Source: Vibrio quintilis
GTDB taxonomy: Bacteria; Pseudomonadota; Gammaproteobacteria; Enterobacterales; Vibrionaceae
Assembly (NCBI RefSeq): GCF_024529975.1
Contig: NZ_AP024898.1
Span: 1,178,001 to 1,242,000, forward strand
Reading direction: 5' to 3'
DNA length: 64,000 nucleotides
Shown here in pieces: positions 62,799-64,000 of the stretch. Position 1 is the stretch's first letter; every line of letters begins with the position of its first letter. The position numbers and the translations under genes are program-made. The notes beneath the pieces were generated by a model. The model was not told the DNA's origin, ran no database searches, and was given only the letters and a program-made list of their open reading frames with translations.

Positions 62799-63661
62799 TG
62801 GATCATATTATTCACTGGTTTCTCGACCCGTTTCAGTTTGAATTCATGCGGCGGGCACTCTGGGCAGGTCTGGCAGTTGGCGCAGTCTGTGCTGTTCTTT
62901 CCTGCTATCTGATTCTCAAAGGCTGGTCACTGATGGGAGATGCGATTTCTCATGCTGTTCTGCCTGGTATTGTGATTGCGTATGTTACAGGGATTGCCCT
63001 GCCGATCGGCGCCTTTGCTTCCGGACTGACCTGCGCCCTGCTCACCGGCTATATCAAAGAGAACAGCCGGGTCAAAGAAGATACGGTCATGGGTATTGTG
63101 TATTCAGGCATGTTTGCTTTAGGTCTGGTGCTTTTCACTAAAGTGGAAACTGAACAGCATCTGCTGCACATTCTGTTTGGTAACATGCTTGGGATTAACG
63201 ACTATGAGTTCCTGCAAACCGTGATCATTTCTCTGATCGTGTTTGTCATCATTGTGCTGTTCAGAAAAGATTTTTTACTGTACTGCTTCGACAAAAGCCA
63301 TGCCCGGGTCGTTGGATTACCGGTTGTATTTATTCACTACAGCCTGCTGATTCTGTTATCACTGACCATCGTGGCAACAATACAAGCTGTCGGTGTCATC
63401 ATGGTCGTCGCGATGCTGGTTTCTCCGGGCATTACCGCATTTGTATTAACCAAACAGTTCAGCAAAATGATGTGGATTGCACTCGCGGTTTCGCTGACTT
63501 CTATTGTCGCCGGCATTTTAGTCAGCTTTTATATTGATGGGGCAACCAGCGCCTGTATTGTGCTGGTGCAGGCGGCATTTTTCATCGCTGCACTGACAAC
63601 ATCCAGACTGAAAAACAGGGCCCGTCTTTCTTCGGGAAAGAACACCCTGATTGCAAATTGA
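62798..63661 (+). CDS. Metal ABC transporter, permease (YfeD/SitD type)
   Basis: A 287-residue ABC-3 permease, a paralogue of the preceding gene: LILKGWSLMGDAISHAVLPGIVIAYVTGIALPIGAFASG and QAVGVIMVVAMLVSPGITAFVLTK are present. Its ATG overlaps the previous stop by one base (TAATG). It is the last gene of the operon; a palindromic element lies 33 bp beyond. Confidence 0.94.
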   Translation: MDHIIHWFLDPFQFEFMRRALWAGLAVGAVCAVLSCYLILKGWSLMGDAISHAVLPGIVIAYVTGIALPIGAFASGLTCALLTGYIKENSRVKEDTVMGIVYSGMFALGLVLFTKVETEQHLLHILFGNMLGINDYEFLQTVIISLIVFVIIVLFRKDFLLYCFDKSHARVVGLPVVFIHYSLLILLSLTIVATIQAVGVIMVVAMLVSPGITAFVLTKQFSKMMWIALAVSLTSIVAGILVSFYIDGATSACIVLVQAAFFIAALTTSRLKNRARLSSGKNTLIAN

Positions 63662-63693
63662 AGCCCTTAACTCCGGGATACATTCCCCTGAGA

Positions 63694-63733
63694 TATACCC
63701 AAACAACCTGAAGATGCAGGTTGCTTGGGTATA
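63694..63733. repeat. Interspersed palindromic element, shortest copy (40 bp)
   Basis: TATACCCAAACAACCTGAAG then ATGCAGGTTGCTTGGGTATA: two arms with almost no interior. It follows the metal transport operon and can fold as a near-terminator stem. Confidence 0.9.
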
Positions 63734-63779
63734 GATCACTCCCGGGTGAGAGCGCTTCAGAACATATCAACTAACCAGA

Positions 63780-63812
63780 CTGCCGGTGGTAAAACACATT
63801 CACCACCGGCAG
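63780..63812 (-). terminator. Hairpin after the YidE/AspT-type gene
   Basis: CTGCCGGTGGT and ACCACCGGCAG form an 11-bp stem with an 11-nt loop, 8 bp past the stop on the minus strand. The T-tract is weak. Confidence 0.6.
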
Positions 63813-63819
63813 CAAAGCA

Positions 63820-64000
63820 TTATCCCCCACCTCCGGTCGTCCATAACAGCACCGCGATGATTTGTGGTGTCAGAATTCTCAGACACATAACCAGCGGATA
63901 AACCGTTGCATAAGCCAGCGCAGAAGCGCCACTGGTCGGGTGAATCGAATTAGCAAATGCCAGCGCCGGCGGATCAGTCATCGAACCTGCCATCAGGCCA
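63820..64000 (-). CDS. YidE/YbjL/AspT-family transporter, C-terminal end
   Basis: The last 59 residues of a membrane transporter that continues beyond the right edge. The visible part reads [20 protein letters not shown], then [28 protein letters not shown] and a short Gly-rich tail. This is the closing half of the duplicated AspT/YidE membrane domain (G-S-M-T-D-P-P-A-L motif; AYATVYPL). The family includes the aspartate-alanine exchanger AspT, but most members have unknown substrates. Confidence 0.82.
   Translation of the reverse strand, partial: GLMAGSMTDPPALAFANSIHPTSGASALAYATVYPLVMCLRILTPQIIAVLLWTTGGGG

Noticed and set aside
2538..63733. Interspersed palindromic repeats as CRISPR repeats or attC sites
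   Set aside because: Copies are kilobases apart, vary in length from 40 to 266 bp and have no regular spacers, cas genes or integrase. They fit a dispersed MITE/REP-like family.

Overview
The window looks like a chromosomal segment from a gammaproteobacterium of the Vibrionaceae. The best evidence is the thrS-infC-rpmI-rplT block, whose products (ThrRS 642 aa, IF3 starting at ATT, L35 64 aa, L20 117 aa) are of gammaproteobacterial type. Gsk, a Yfe/Sit-type metal ABC operon behind a Fur box, and many Cache-type chemoreceptors agree with this. Levansucrase and a bona fide ACC deaminase suggest a plant- or sediment-associated marine vibrio; that habitat guess is inference.

Layout. 1-3.1 kb: an AraC-type fragment, kptA, a dmeF-marR cation-efflux operon with a two-site palindromic operator, and a DUF3237 protein. 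3.3-10 kb: a YdeP-type molybdopterin oxidoreductase, a DUF1566/EF-hand surface protein, a small membrane protein and a PsiD-like pyruvoyl decarboxylase. 10-16 kb: a LysR gene divergent from a CMD-ABM fusion protein, a stefin-like cysteine-protease inhibitor, a SulP transporter, a zinc-ribbon protein and a GNAT. 16-24 kb: a lipoprotein nucleotidase, YibE/F, a chemoreceptor, a small lipoprotein missing from long-ORF lists next to an SDR remnant, a full SDR and a secreted Cys-repeat protein. 24-31 kb: a chagasin-like inhibitor, a TetR gene divergent from an Old Yellow Enzyme gene, vapBC, a histone-deacetylase-like hydrolase, gsk and small membrane or acetyltransferase genes. 31-37 kb: an accessory stretch with an orphan phage Ogr activator, a signal-less levansucrase directly followed by a lambda-type holin, then acdR/acdS. 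37-45 kb: an ABC exporter with a stripped-down ATPase, a 1,062-residue S8 protease, and a fused isocyanide synthase/Fe(II)-2OG dioxygenase divergent from a LysR gene. 45-53 kb: GST, LysR, two HAD phosphatases, an iron alcohol dehydrogenase, GNAT and alanine dehydrogenase. 53-57 kb: the translation operon. 57-64 kb: a chemoreceptor, a MaoC hydratase, the metal ABC operon and the end of a YidE/AspT-type transporter.

The main points for a second look are: (1) the single-chain isonitrile synthase-dioxygenase at 42.4-44.3 kb; (2) the levansucrase-holin pair at 32.5-34.2 kb with an Ogr gene beside it, which suggests a holin-assisted release route for an enzyme without a signal peptide; (3) two unrelated cytosolic cysteine-protease inhibitor folds (stefin-like and chagasin-like) 12 kb apart; (4) a thrS leader hairpin whose 7-nt loop copies the tRNA-Thr(GGU) anticodon loop; (5) a family of about a dozen interspersed palindromic elements, 40 to 266 bp, with shared terminal inverted repeats and modular interiors, one of which supplies the stop codon of a gene.

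No tRNA, rRNA, CRISPR array, transposase or integrase was seen. All assignments come from reading the sequence and from remembered family features; no database search was run.
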